DNA of 64,000 bases from JBDTSW01 sp963797835. GTDB taxonomy: Bacteria; Actinomycetota; Thermoleophilia; Solirubrobacterales; 70-9. How positions within the stretch are numbered: the first letter of the stretch is position 1; each line of letters begins with the position of its first letter. A program made the translations under genes and the position numbers. Below are positions 33,014 through 41,857 of this stretch, piece by piece. The notes under the pieces are model-generated. The model did not search any database. It saw nothing but the letters and a program-made list of their open reading frames with translations, and was not told the DNA's origin. Location: assembly GCA_963797835.1 (NCBI GenBank), contig CAWCRN010000030.1, forward strand, positions 62,001-126,000, read 5' to 3'.

Positions 33014-34330
33014 CTAGGAGCCGAGCGCCTCGGCCGCTGCGGCGCGCCCCGTTCGGACGGCCCCCTCCATGTAGCCGCAGACCCACTGGTCGGAGCCGCA
33101 CACGTAGAAGGGCGGCTCGTGGGTGCCGTGCAGAGGGCCGACCGCCATCACGTCCCCGGGCCGCCAGGAGGTGATGTAGCCCAGGGTCCAGGGGTCCACG
33201 CCCCAGCGGCGGATGTGGACGGCGAGCGGATCGCTTGCCTCGGGACCAAACGCGGCGACCATCTCCTCGGTCAGCTCCTGCTCGAGGAGGCGGGGCGAGG
33301 TCGTCAGGAAGGCCGCCAGGCGCTCGGGAGGAACCAGCGTCGACATGATCCCCGTCCGCTGAGGCCAGGTGCCGCCGATCATCTTCTCCTCGAGGTAAGC
33401 CTCGCCGCTGAGGCCGTCTCGCGCCCAGAACGAGTCCGGGTACGAGAAGACGGCCTTGGCCGCCAGCGCATGACGCTGGCGGTCGAGCGACCCCAGCCGC
33501 TCGGCCGAGACCCCGGAGATCGCGATCTGGCGCAGCGGCCCAACCGGGACGGCGCTCACGACGGCGTCGCAATGGAGATGCTCGCCGGTGGCCGTCTCGA
33601 CGGTGCAGCCACGGCCCGCCACCTGGATGCGGGTCACCGGGGTCGTGTAATGGATCCGCCCCTCGAGCTCAGCCGCCATCCGCAGCGCCACGGTGGCCGA
33701 TCCCTCTTCCACGATCGCGGACTCCCAGACCATGTAGTCGTAGAAGCTCTTGGCCCCGGCTGCAGCCTCCTTGCGCAGGTCCGAAAGCAGGGAGGTCCGC
33801 TCCACCGACTCGGCCGACAGCGAGAGCATGGCCAGCTTGCGAGCGCGAACCGCGTTCGGCGTCGCGCCGACCGAGCGCAGCCAGGCAGCGACGGAGATGC
33901 GATCGAGCCGGTCGGCGTCCGGGTGGGACCAGGGGTCGTCGGGGTCCACGGTGGCGGCGAGCTTGGTGAATTCCGTACGGGCGGCGTCGTAGCTGGCATG
34001 GTCGGCTTCGTTCAGCCACGGCCACTCCAAACCGACGACCCGCTCCTCGGCGAGCAGGTAGACGTCCTCGCCCGCCCTGTGCTCGCCGAACCCGGGGACG
34101 ATCGTGAGCCCGAGTTCGTCCACCAGACCGCGATACGCGGTATGGAATTCACCGACCAGCTCGCCGCCGAGTTGCACCAGACGTCCATCCGGCAGCCGCG
34201 TCTGCTCCACGCGGCCGCCCGGTCGGCCTCGGGCCTCGAGCACCTTCACGTCCGTACCCGCCGCCGCCAGGTCCCTCGCGGCGGAGAGCCCGGCCAGGCC
34301 GGCGCCGACGACGGCTACGTCACATCGCAT
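33014..34330 (-). CDS. FAD-dependent amine oxidase family protein
   Basis: 438 residues. DVAVVGAGLAGLSAARDLAA is the FAD-binding Rossmann motif, followed by VLEARGRPGGRVEQTRL, and the C-terminus YVCGSDQWVCGYMEGAVRTG closes the FAD site as in monoamine oxidases. The substrate domain has no obvious specificity signature. Related to flavin monoamine oxidases and protoporphyrinogen oxidase-like enzymes. Cytoplasmic; single gene. Confidence 0.85.
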   Translation of the reverse strand: MRCDVAVVGAGLAGLSAARDLAAAGTDVKVLEARGRPGGRVEQTRLPDGRLVQLGGELVGEFHTAYRGLVDELGLTIVPGFGEHRAGEDVYLLAEERVVGLEWPWLNEADHASYDAARTEFTKLAATVDPDDPWSHPDADRLDRISVAAWLRSVGATPNAVRARKLAMLSLSAESVERTSLLSDLRKEAAAGAKSFYDYMVWESAIVEEGSATVALRMAAELEGRIHYTTPVTRIQVAGRGCTVETATGEHLHCDAVVSAVPVGPLRQIAISGVSAERLGSLDRQRHALAAKAVFSYPDSFWARDGLSGEAYLEEKMIGGTWPQRTGIMSTLVPPERLAAFLTTSPRLLEQELTEEMVAAFGPEASDPLAVHIRRWGVDPWTLGYITSWRPGDVMAVGPLHGTHEPPFYVCGSDQWVCGYMEGAVRTGRAAAAEALGS

Positions 34331-34418
34331 TTGGTGCAGCTCCTGAGTAGATCCCCGCGGTGGCGGCCGCCCGGATCGTATCCAGTGGGTTCGAGTCCGC
34401 TCGCCCGACTACGGGATC

Positions 34419-35711
34419 TCAACGGTCGGGCGCCGAGTTGTGCGCTGAGCCGACGGCGATCAGCTCGGCTGCCTCGGCCTCGAAGTCGTCGGCGAGCGCA
34501 CTCAGGTCCTCGACGACCCCTGGGTCGCCGCAGAGCCCGAAGCAGAGCGCGCCTGCATAGGACAGGACCGCGACCCGAAGGGCGTGGTGCTCACCGATCT
34601 CGGCGATCGTGTGAATCTCGGTGACCGGCGCCCCGCGGACGCCGACCGCCCGCGCGGGACCGGGCACGTTCGACACGTTGAGGGCGAAACGTCTCGGGCT
34701 CTGCTCGAGCCTCTCGCCGAATCGTGCGAGCCGGGGTGAGACGCCGCGCAGTCCGCGGAAAAGCTCGTCGAGCTCCTTGGCGTCATGCTCGGCCTTCCGT
34801 TCGGCCGCCTGGGCGTGGATCATCCGAATCCGGACGACGGGGTCGGGCTCGGTCAAGGGCAGGCCGAGCGCGAAGAAGGAGTCGCGGTTGCCGGCGTCAT
34901 CGCCCTCGTGGTGGAGGCTCACCGGCACCTTGACACGCAGCTCTCCGAGCGAGCCGTGCCGGCGCTCGATCCAGCGCCGCAGCCCGCCGGCGACCGACGC
35001 CAGGACGGCGTCGTTGACCGTGGCGCCGGCCAGGCGCTTGGCGGCGTCGTGGAGGCCTCGCAGCGGCACCGCGGCGAAGGCGATCTCGCGCCGGGTGCCG
35101 ATCGCCCCGTCGAACGGCGAGCGCTCGCGGCTGCGAGCGAACTCCCGGCGCAGGAAGCCCGCGAGGTGCCCCCGGCGGCGCTCGTCGTCCGCGGAGGCGT
35201 AACGGTGCGCGGCCGCGCCGCCGCCGGGCGTTCCGGCTGACGCGGGCTCCGGGTCCCAGAGCAGCTCCCGCGCCAGCCGCATCACGGTGGTCCCGTCGGC
35301 CACGGCGTGATGAAGGCGCCAGACGAGGGCGGCGCCACCGCTCGCGAGCGGCAGGCGGTCGAGCCGCCACAGCGGCCGGTCCCGCTCCAGGCGCTGCGAG
35401 AACAGCTCGGCCACGGCCGCCCGTAGGGCCCCCTCATCGAGTGAGGTCTCGCTGTCGTAGGCGACCACGTGTTTGTCGAGGTCGAACCCCGCGTCGGGCA
35501 CCCACGCCGGGGCCTGCGAGGTGCCGCCGAGACGGCGCGTTAGCTCCGGCGCGCGGTCGATGCGCCCGGCGACCAGCGCCCGCAGGGCGCCGAGCTCGGG
35601 AGCGCCTGCGCCGACCACGACCACCTTGGCGGTGTGGCCGGCGATCGTCCCGCACTCCAGGTCGAGGATCGCCCGGTCCTCGGCCGAGAGCGGGAGCGCA
35701 TCGTTGCTCAC
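34419..35711 (-). CDS. Wax ester synthase/diacylglycerol acyltransferase (WS/DGAT)
   Basis: 430 residues with the catalytic HHAVADG motif at 134-140, preceded by RPLWRLDRLPLASGGAALVW, and the later NVSNVPGPARAVGVRGAP motif. Such enzymes condense acyl-CoA with diacylglycerol or fatty alcohol to make storage lipids, typical of actinobacteria. The spacing HHAVADG deviates from HHxxxDG only in the allowed positions. Stop is 20 bases upstream of nothing else on this strand; the DAHP synthase gene precedes it by 20 bases, so they may share a transcript though functions differ. Confidence 0.85.
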   Translation of the reverse strand: MSNDALPLSAEDRAILDLECGTIAGHTAKVVVVGAGAPELGALRALVAGRIDRAPELTRRLGGTSQAPAWVPDAGFDLDKHVVAYDSETSLDEGALRAAVAELFSQRLERDRPLWRLDRLPLASGGAALVWRLHHAVADGTTVMRLARELLWDPEPASAGTPGGGAAAHRYASADDERRRGHLAGFLRREFARSRERSPFDGAIGTRREIAFAAVPLRGLHDAAKRLAGATVNDAVLASVAGGLRRWIERRHGSLGELRVKVPVSLHHEGDDAGNRDSFFALGLPLTEPDPVVRIRMIHAQAAERKAEHDAKELDELFRGLRGVSPRLARFGERLEQSPRRFALNVSNVPGPARAVGVRGAPVTEIHTIAEIGEHHALRVAVLSYAGALCFGLCGDPGVVEDLSALADDFEAEAAELIAVGSAHNSAPDR

Positions 35712-35731
35712 CGCACGGTTCTACCACCCTG

Positions 35732-37081
35732 CTAGCCCGCGCCGTAGAGCTCGGCGACGATGAACGCCAGGTCGAGGGACTGGCCCCGGTTGAGGCGCGG
35801 GTCGCAGAGGGTCTCGTAGCGGTGGTGTAGCTCGTCCTCGGCGATCTCATCGCCACCCCCCACGCACTCGGTGACGTCGTCGCCGGTGAACTCGACGTGG
35901 ATGCCGCCGGGGTGCGTCCCGAGCGCGCGGTGGACCTCGAAGAACCCCGACACCTCGTCGAGGACATGGTCGAGCCGGCGGGTCTTGTGGCCGCTTGGCG
36001 CCTCGAAGGTATTCCCGTGCATCGGGTCGCAGATCCAGGCGACCGGCGAGCCCACCCGGGTTACCTCGTCGACCAGCGGCGGCAGTAGCTCGCGCACGCT
36101 CTCGGCGCCCATACGGGTGATGAACGTGAGCCGCCCCGGCTCGTGCTCCGGGTTGAGCCGCTCGATCAGCGCGCGGGCGTCCTCGGGCCCTGCCGTCGGG
36201 CCGAGCTTGACGCCGATCGGGTTTCGGAGGTGGCGGAAGAACTCGACGTGCGCGCCCCCCAGATCACGCGTGCGGTCCCCGATCCAGACCAGGTGGGCGG
36301 AAACGTCGTAGGGGAGCCCGGTGCGGCTGTCGATGCGCGTCAGCGCCCGCTCGTACTCCAGCAGGAGGCCCTCGTGGCTCGCGTAGAACTCGACGCCGCG
36401 CAGCTCGTCGGGATCGGCCCCGCAGGCCTTCATGAACGCCAGCGCACGGTCGATCTCGCCCGCCAGCTGCTCATAGCGCTGGCCGGCCGGGCTCTGCGCC
36501 ACGAAGTCCTGGTTCCAGGCATGCACCTCGTGCAGGTCGGCGTAGCCGCCGCTCGTGAACGCCCGGCAAAGGTTCAGGGTGCCGGCGGCGGAGTGGTAGG
36601 CGCGGAGCATCCGGGTGGGGTCCGGGCGCCGCGCGTCGTCGGTGAAGTCGAACCCGTTCACGGCCTCGCCGCGATAGGCGGGCAACTCGACGCCGTCGCG
36701 TGACTCGGTGGGACGCGACCGGGGCTTTGCGAACTGCCCCGCCATCCGGCCGATCTTGACGACCGGGACGCTCCCCGCGTAGGTGAGCACGACCGCCATC
36801 TGCAGCAGCGTCCTGAGCCTGCCGCGGACCGCGTCCGCGGTGGACTCCGAGAAGGTCTCGGCGCAGTCGCCGCCCTGGAGCACGAAGGCCTCGCCGCGCG
36901 CCACCGCCGCGAGCCGCTCCCTCAGCTGGTCGCACTCGCCGGCGAAGACCAGCGGCGGCTGCTCCGCCAACTCGGCCGTGACGGTCCGAACGTGCGCGGG
37001 ATCCGGCCAATCCGGCTGCTGGAGGACGGGAAGCTCGCGCCAGGCGTCGAGATCGCCCGCACCGATGGGTCGGCCGTTCAT
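35732..37081 (-). CDS. aroG: Class II 3-deoxy-7-phosphoheptulonate (DAHP) synthase
   Basis: 449 residues from ATG 37081. Class II (plant/Mycobacterium type) signatures are plain: FVLQGGDCAETFSE, KIGRMAGQFAKPRS, YHSAAGTLNLCRAF, FYASHEGLLLEYE, CDPMHGNT and GGIHVEFTGDDVTEC. It joins phosphoenolpyruvate and erythrose-4-phosphate in the first step of the shikimate pathway. The frame is open far upstream, but family members start as chosen. A 50-codon membrane-protein ORF lies directly upstream. The symbol is by family; aroF/aroG naming varies among actinobacteria. Confidence 0.9.
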   Translation of the reverse strand: MNGRPIGAGDLDAWRELPVLQQPDWPDPAHVRTVTAELAEQPPLVFAGECDQLRERLAAVARGEAFVLQGGDCAETFSESTADAVRGRLRTLLQMAVVLTYAGSVPVVKIGRMAGQFAKPRSRPTESRDGVELPAYRGEAVNGFDFTDDARRPDPTRMLRAYHSAAGTLNLCRAFTSGGYADLHEVHAWNQDFVAQSPAGQRYEQLAGEIDRALAFMKACGADPDELRGVEFYASHEGLLLEYERALTRIDSRTGLPYDVSAHLVWIGDRTRDLGGAHVEFFRHLRNPIGVKLGPTAGPEDARALIERLNPEHEPGRLTFITRMGAESVRELLPPLVDEVTRVGSPVAWICDPMHGNTFEAPSGHKTRRLDHVLDEVSGFFEVHRALGTHPGGIHVEFTGDDVTECVGGGDEIAEDELHHRYETLCDPRLNRGQSLDLAFIVAELYGAG

Positions 37082-37100
37082 GCACCCCAGGCTAGTGCGG

Positions 37101-37253
37101 CTACTTCGGTTCGAGTGGCTGACCCGGTGCAGTCTGGTCGTCGAGCCCGCGCACCGCCCGCAGCCCCGGGGACGCGAACCACACCCAGGCCAGGACCGCG
37201 AGCACGGCGCCTGCGACCGCGGCGGCGGTCGTGCTGAACACAACGACGAGCAT
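37101..37253 (-). CDS. 50-residue single-span membrane protein upstream of DAHP synthase
   Basis: From ATG 37253: MLVVVFSTTAAAVAGAVLAV, then LAWVWFASPGLRAVRG and an acidic-polar tail ending at a stop at 37101. One hydrophobic segment and a short cytoplasmic tail. No strong ribosome site, so it may be leaderless. The codon use (G/C in almost every third position) supports coding. No family recognised. Confidence 0.5.
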   Translation of the reverse strand: MLVVVFSTTAAAVAGAVLAVLAWVWFASPGLRAVRGLDDQTAPGQPLEPK

Positions 37254-37371
37254 CGGAACGGGTACCCCGCGGGGACGCCCGCTAAGCTCAGGGCAGCTGC
37301 CCGCTGGGTCCTTTTCGCCCCTTCCGCCCGCCGAGCATCCATCCGCAGGGGGCGAGGAGAGCGAGGTCCGC

Positions 37372-37758
37372 GTGACCGATCAGCCCGAAGCGCCCACCGG
37401 GGCGCCCATCTCACCTCATGCAGCCCTGACCGATGAGCTGAGCTCATCGCTGTCGTCTGTCTGGGCCCGCTACGCGGGAAGCCGCCCGACCGACGCCAGA
37501 GTCGTGGTCGACTCAGACGTCGTTCGCTGGACGCTGCCCGGCGGGAAGGCCGAGCTGGAGACCGGTATGACCGCAGCGAACGAGGCGCGCGACCCGGGCC
37601 AACCGGCCCGGACCGTTCGAAGCTACGAGCGCGAGACGTCGGCTGCCGTATCGAGGACCACCCGCTGCGCCGTGCGCGCCCGGATCTCCAAGCTCGACAA
37701 GGCCACCGGGGCCGCCACCGAGACATTCATCCTCGAGGCGCCGACGCGAAAGTACTGA
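37372..37758 (+). CDS. DUF2294-like protein
   Basis: 128 residues from GTG 37372 with GAGGAGAGCGAGG upstream. LTDELSSSLSSVWARYAGSR then PTDARVVVDSDVVRWTLPGG and the ending ATETFILEAPTRKY follow the DUF2294 pattern (Na-translocating-like unknown family). An N-terminal disordered stretch of 20 residues precedes it. Function unknown; cytoplasmic. Confidence 0.6.
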   Translation: MTDQPEAPTGAPISPHAALTDELSSSLSSVWARYAGSRPTDARVVVDSDVVRWTLPGGKAELETGMTAANEARDPGQPARTVRSYERETSAAVSRTTRCAVRARISKLDKATGAATETFILEAPTRKY

Positions 37759-37781
37759 GAGGCGCAGCCGGGGTGAGGGGG

Positions 37782-38267
37782 TCAGGCGACTAGCGCTCGC
37801 ACGAGGAACGACTTCTCGCCGCCGGGCGTCGAGATCGTCACGCTCTCGCCGACCTTGCGGTTCCGCAGCGCCCGGCCCACAGGGGACTCGGCGGACAGAC
37901 GGCCCTCGGAAAGGTTGGCCTCGGTCGACCCCACCAGGGTCCACGTGTTGACGTTGCCGCTCGATTCGTCCACGACCTCGGCGGTCCGGCCGAAGGCGAA
38001 GGCCTCGGCCTCGGCGTCGACCTCGACGACGACGGCGTTCCGGAGGCGCGCCCGCAGGCGCTTGATCCGGGTCTCCAGGTGGGCCTGGTCCTCCTTGGCG
38101 ATGTGGTAGTCGGCGTTCTCGCTCAGGTCGCCGAGCTCGCGGGCGGACTTGATCCGGGCGGCCATGGCGGCCCGGCCCGGCCCCTCCAGCTCGTCGATCT
38201 CCGCGCGCAGCGCCTCGATTCCGTCGGGGGTGATCGACTCGCGGTCCGCGTCATTTGCGCTCACCAC
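37782..38267 (-). CDS. greA: GreA/GreB family transcription elongation factor
   Basis: 161 residues: N-terminal coiled-coil with the acidic tip GDLSENADYHIAKEDQAHLE, where the aspartate and glutamate enter the RNA polymerase channel, and a C-terminal domain with ESPVGRALRNRKVGESVTI. It rescues backtracked RNA polymerase by stimulating transcript cleavage. Length and motifs are normal. Confidence 0.92.
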   Translation of the reverse strand: MVSANDADRESITPDGIEALRAEIDELEGPGRAAMAARIKSARELGDLSENADYHIAKEDQAHLETRIKRLRARLRNAVVVEVDAEAEAFAFGRTAEVVDESSGNVNTWTLVGSTEANLSEGRLSAESPVGRALRNRKVGESVTISTPGGEKSFLVRALVA

Positions 38268-38293
38268 CCCAGCCTGCCACGATTGCGCGCGCC

Positions 38294-38407
38294 GTGAATC
38301 CCGAACAGAGGGCGGCGGCTGGCCGCAAGCTGCGTCGCCGGGTGCCCCGCGCTGTGCTGGCGGCGGCCGCCGACGACGGCCGCATCGAGGCTCGAACTGG
38401 CGTCTGA
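38294..38407 (+). CDS. Short ORF, possible DUF2252 N-terminal remnant
   Basis: A 37-residue frame from GTG 38294, NPEQRAAAGRKLRRRVPRAV. It resembles the beginning of DUF2252 proteins (compare LSPSERAAAGKAARERTPRS in the gene at 46597) but stops before the kinase-like core. Either a remnant or a chance frame. Confidence 0.25.
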   Translation: MNPEQRAAAGRKLRRRVPRAVLAAAADDGRIEARTGV

Positions 38408-38420
38408 GGCCCGGCCCTCC

Positions 38421-39443
38421 TCAGTCCACCAGCCCGGCATGGCGGGCGCCCTCGACCGTCTCGGCCAGGGTCGCCTGAGCGTCGAACTTCGGGCGCCAGC
38501 GCTGCTCGCGGCGTGCCTTCCGTGTGTCCATCACGACCGGGATGCGGAGCGCGTGCAGCCACTCGGCCCGTGCCGGGGCGAGCGGCAGCCGGTTCATGAG
38601 CTGGGCGGTCGCGTCGATCGCCGCCTTCGGGACGCGGACGCTGCGCCAGCCCAGCGCCGCCGCGATGTCGCGTATCGAGACCTCGCCGTTGCCGGCCAGG
38701 TTGTACACACCCGGCTCGCCACGCCCGACGACGCCGGCCCGCAGCGCCGTCGCCACGTCCTCGGCGTGTACGAGCTGAAGTGGGACGCCGAAGTCGGGGA
38801 GGACCGGCGCGGGCGTGGGGAGGGCGGCAAGCGCCCGCTGGAGCGGCGCCGGCATCGCGTCCACCGCCTGCAGGTAGGGCATGTTCGCCACCAGCGCGGG
38901 CGACTCCGGCCCGCCGACGATGGACGGCCGGTAGACGTAGGCCTGCGTGTCGCTGCCCGAGAGCGTCTCCGCGAGCATCCGCTCGAGCTCCGCCTTCTGC
39001 GCCGAGTAGTAGAAGCCCTCGGTCCCACGCGGCTCGGCGCCCTCGGTGAGCGGCTGCGGGTTGTCGGCGTGGAAGCCGTAGGCCGAGACCGACGAGGTGT
39101 AGACCAGGCGCCTGCACCCGGAGGCGACCGTCGCCTCGAACACGTTGCGCGAGCCCTCCAGGTTGATCGCGCGGGTCTCCTCGTGGTCGCCGAAGATGAT
39201 GAACGCGAGGTGGACGACCACGTCGGCGCCCGCGATGAAGCTCTGGACGTTGTGTGCGTCGAGGATGTCGCCCTGCACGTAGTCGGCCTTGCGCCAGCCG
39301 TAATGCGCCGGGTCGAAGGGGCTTCGCGCCATGCCGCGGATCTCGCCGACGTCGCGCGAGCGCTCCAGGGCGCGGACGAAGGCCCGCCCGATCTCGCCGG
39401 TGGGTCCGGTGACGGCGACGCTCAGCTTTCGCTCCGCGGCCAT
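38421..39443 (-). CDS. NAD-dependent epimerase/dehydratase family protein
   Basis: 340 residues of extended SDR fold: AVTGPTGEIGRAFVRALERS (NAD motif), then DVVVHLAFIIFGDHEETRAI, the YTSSVSAYGFHA strand and the catalytic FYYSAQKAELE, where YxxxK is present as Y-S-A-Q-K. A C-terminal substrate region with YLQAVDAMP follows. Five bases separate its start from the stop of the preceding SDR gene, so they form an operon. Substrate unknown; could be sugar nucleotide or steroid-like. Confidence 0.85.
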   Translation of the reverse strand: MAAERKLSVAVTGPTGEIGRAFVRALERSRDVGEIRGMARSPFDPAHYGWRKADYVQGDILDAHNVQSFIAGADVVVHLAFIIFGDHEETRAINLEGSRNVFEATVASGCRRLVYTSSVSAYGFHADNPQPLTEGAEPRGTEGFYYSAQKAELERMLAETLSGSDTQAYVYRPSIVGGPESPALVANMPYLQAVDAMPAPLQRALAALPTPAPVLPDFGVPLQLVHAEDVATALRAGVVGRGEPGVYNLAGNGEVSIRDIAAALGWRSVRVPKAAIDATAQLMNRLPLAPARAEWLHALRIPVVMDTRKARREQRWRPKFDAQATLAETVEGARHAGLVD

Positions 39444-39448
39444 GTGCC

Positions 39449-40529
39449 TCAGGCCTTGTACCCGGGCACGAGCGACGGGTCGTCCTCGTGCTCGCGGAAG
39501 AACCGCACCATCGGCGCCGCGTAGTCGCCGAAGTTGGGCGGGCGCAGGCCCAGCGGCTCCAGCACCTCGACGGCGCGGCGGGCGTCGAAGCGAACCGGGT
39601 GGTTGAGGTAGGCGAGCGACTCGGGCGGGGTGCCGCCAAGGCGCCTGCGGACCGCATGGCAGCCGAAGCGACGCCTCCGCGAGACGGGGCGACACGCGGC
39701 CCTAGGGGGCGGCCCGCCGTAGGCGACCGACAGCGTCTCGGTCAGCTCGTGGGCGCTGAGCGGCTCGGGGTCGACGAGGTGGAGGGTCTCGCCCTCTGCC
39801 GCCTCCGAGGCCGCAGCGGCGGCGATCGAGTCGACGACGAAGTCCACCGGCACGACGTTGAAAGGCGCGTCGGCGCGGCCGAACTGGACCACGGCGCGGC
39901 CCGCCCGCTCCGCCGCGGCGATCGTGCGCAGGATGAAGTACGGCCCGTCGAACTTCTGGGTCTCGCCCGTCTGGCTGTCGCCGACCACGATCGCCGGGCG
40001 CAGGATCGTCGTAGGCACCCGGCCCATCGCCTCGCGCACCCAGACCTCGGCCTGGAACTTGGTCGACTCGTAGTGGTTCTTGAACTCCTGGCCCATCGAC
40101 CAGCTCGTGCTCGTAGACCACGCCGGTCCGCATCCCCGCCACATACGCGGTCGAGATGTAGACGAGGCGCTCGAGCGACTCGCAGGCCTCGCAGAACTCG
40201 ACGACGTTGCCGGTGCCGTCGACGTTCACGAGCTGAGCGACCTCGAGCGGCACGGCGAGGTCGTAGATCGCGGCCAGGTGGAAGACGTGGCCGACCTCGG
40301 AGCGCAGCCGCTCGTGGTCCCCTTCGGCGAGGCCAAGTCGGCGCTCGCCGATGTCGCCCGCCAGCACCTCCAGTCGGTCGCCGTGCGCCTCCGCGGCCTC
40401 GGTGGCGGCGTCCACCATACGCGGCTCGACCACCGCCACGATCCTTGTCTCGGGGCTAGAGTCGAGCAGCCGGGCAGCCAGCCTCTTTCCGATGAAGCCT
40501 GGGAACCCGGTGAGGAGCATCGTCGCCAC
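39449..40529 (-). CDS. SDR family NAD(P)-binding protein (fatty acyl/epimerase type), frame broken
   Basis: The first part reads LLTGFPGFIGKRLAARLLDS ... FHLAAIYDLAVPLEVAQLVN ... RLVYISTAYVAG from ATG 40529, then the frame changes at about 40093 (ELVD to GQEFKNHYESTKFQAEVWV, which carries the catalytic YESTK). Two further one-base changes at about 39705 and 39675 bring in RVSPRLAEASLRLP and return to RRRLGGTPPESLAYLNHP. The joined protein is about 360 residues, an extended SDR like fatty acyl-CoA reductases or 3-beta-hydroxysteroid dehydrogenases. Three indels leave it non-functional unless they are errors. Confidence 0.7.
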
Positions 40530-40552
40530 GATTGGAGGCTATTGCGCTCGCC

Positions 40553-41761
40553 CTAGAAGGCGAACGTCTCCGGGTCGGCCTTCGGCGTCTCGTTCGTGAT
40601 CCGCTGCATCAGGCCGAGGAAGCGGGTCATCTCGGGATAGACGATCGGCTTGCCGTTGGTGATCACGGCCACCGCGGTGGCTCGCTCGGGATCCGCCCAC
40701 GAGAGGATGTTGGTGAAGCCGAGGTGACCGAACGCATGCTGGGTGTCGGTCCCGAAAAGGCTGATGCGCGCGGCGCCCAGCATCAGCCCGTAGGAGAAGC
40801 GCGTCGGGAAGCCCAGTGAGAAGTCGAACTCGAGGTGAGACTGCTCGGTCAGGGCATGGCGGATCGTCTCGGGCCTCATCACCCGGACCCCGTCCAGCTC
40901 GCCTCCGCGGCGCATCAGCTCGTAGAAGCGGGACAGCTCGTTCGCCGTGGTCACCGTGTTGGCGGCGGGCACGATCCCGGTGATGAAGCGAGCATCGTTG
41001 GTGGTCGCCACCAGGTCGTCGAGCGGCTTGCCCAACGCTCGGGTCAGCAGGGTCGAGAGCGGTGGCAGCGTCGGCGGCCCGGTGACGTAGTTGACCCCCA
41101 CCGCCTCAACGTCCTCGGGCGCCACCCCGTAGTTGGTCCAGCGGAAGCCGAGCGGGTCGAGGATCTCCTCGGCCAGGACCTCGCGGATCGTCTTGCCGGT
41201 GATGCGGTGGGCGATCTCGCCGAGGATGAAGCCGCCCGAGACCGCGTGGTAGGCCAGAAGCTGTCCCGGCTTGGCGAACGGCTTCGCGTCGCAGAGGAGT
41301 TCGACCAGGCGCTCGCGGTCGTCCATGCGGTCGAGGTCGATCGCCTCGCGAGGGATGTTCGGGACGCCCGCCCGGTGAGAGAGGACGTGGGCGATCGTGA
41401 TCTCGCCCTTGCCGTGGCGCTCGTAGCCCGGGATGTACTCGGCCACCGGCAGCTCGATATCCAGGAGCCCGCGCTCGTGCAGGATGTGCGTGACGAAGGC
41501 CGTGATCGCCTTGGCGCCCGAGTAGATCGTGAATGGCGTCCCGGGGGTCGCCTGCTCACGCTCGGCGTCCTCGGGGTCCTTCGGCCCGTTGCCGCGGGCG
41601 TGGCCGATCGCGCGGTCCAGCACCACCTTGCCCTCGCGCCGCACGCATACCTGGAGCGCGGGATGGACGCCGCTGCGATACCAGGACAGGGCGGACTCCC
41701 AGATGCGCTCCACCGCGTCCGCGCCCATCCCCGCCTCGCCGGGATCGGCCTCCTCATCCAC
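40553..41761 (-). CDS. Beta-lactamase family serine hydrolase
   Basis: 402 residues of class C beta-lactamase/esterase fold. The SxxK motif is in FTIYSGAKAITAFVTHILHE and the second motif YHAVSGGFILGEIAHRITGK; AFGHLGFTN near the end takes the place of the KTG/HxG motif. No signal peptide, so a cytoplasmic esterase or lipase (EstB/LACTB type) is more likely than a lactamase. The frame upstream of GTG 41761 (LVPDPLRRIRVPDDLESA) looks coding but has no start before a stop at about 41866, so the N-terminus may be longer. Confidence 0.85.
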   Translation of the reverse strand: MDEEADPGEAGMGADAVERIWESALSWYRSGVHPALQVCVRREGKVVLDRAIGHARGNGPKDPEDAEREQATPGTPFTIYSGAKAITAFVTHILHERGLLDIELPVAEYIPGYERHGKGEITIAHVLSHRAGVPNIPREAIDLDRMDDRERLVELLCDAKPFAKPGQLLAYHAVSGGFILGEIAHRITGKTIREVLAEEILDPLGFRWTNYGVAPEDVEAVGVNYVTGPPTLPPLSTLLTRALGKPLDDLVATTNDARFITGIVPAANTVTTANELSRFYELMRRGGELDGVRVMRPETIRHALTEQSHLEFDFSLGFPTRFSYGLMLGAARISLFGTDTQHAFGHLGFTNILSWADPERATAVAVITNGKPIVYPEMTRFLGLMQRITNETPKADPETFAF

Positions 41762-41857
41762 GGCCGTGGCCGATTCGAGGTCGTCCGGGACCCTGATCCG
41801 GCGCAGGGGATCGGGGACGAGCGGCAGGCGCGGCAGCGAGGGCGAGATGCCGAAACG

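Noticed and set aside
34362..34405. tRNA-like T-loop sequence GGGTTCGAGTCC followed by CGCCCGAC
   Set aside because: The flanking bases do not pair as a T stem (two mismatches of five) and no anticodon arm is found upstream; probably chance or an unrecognisable remnant.
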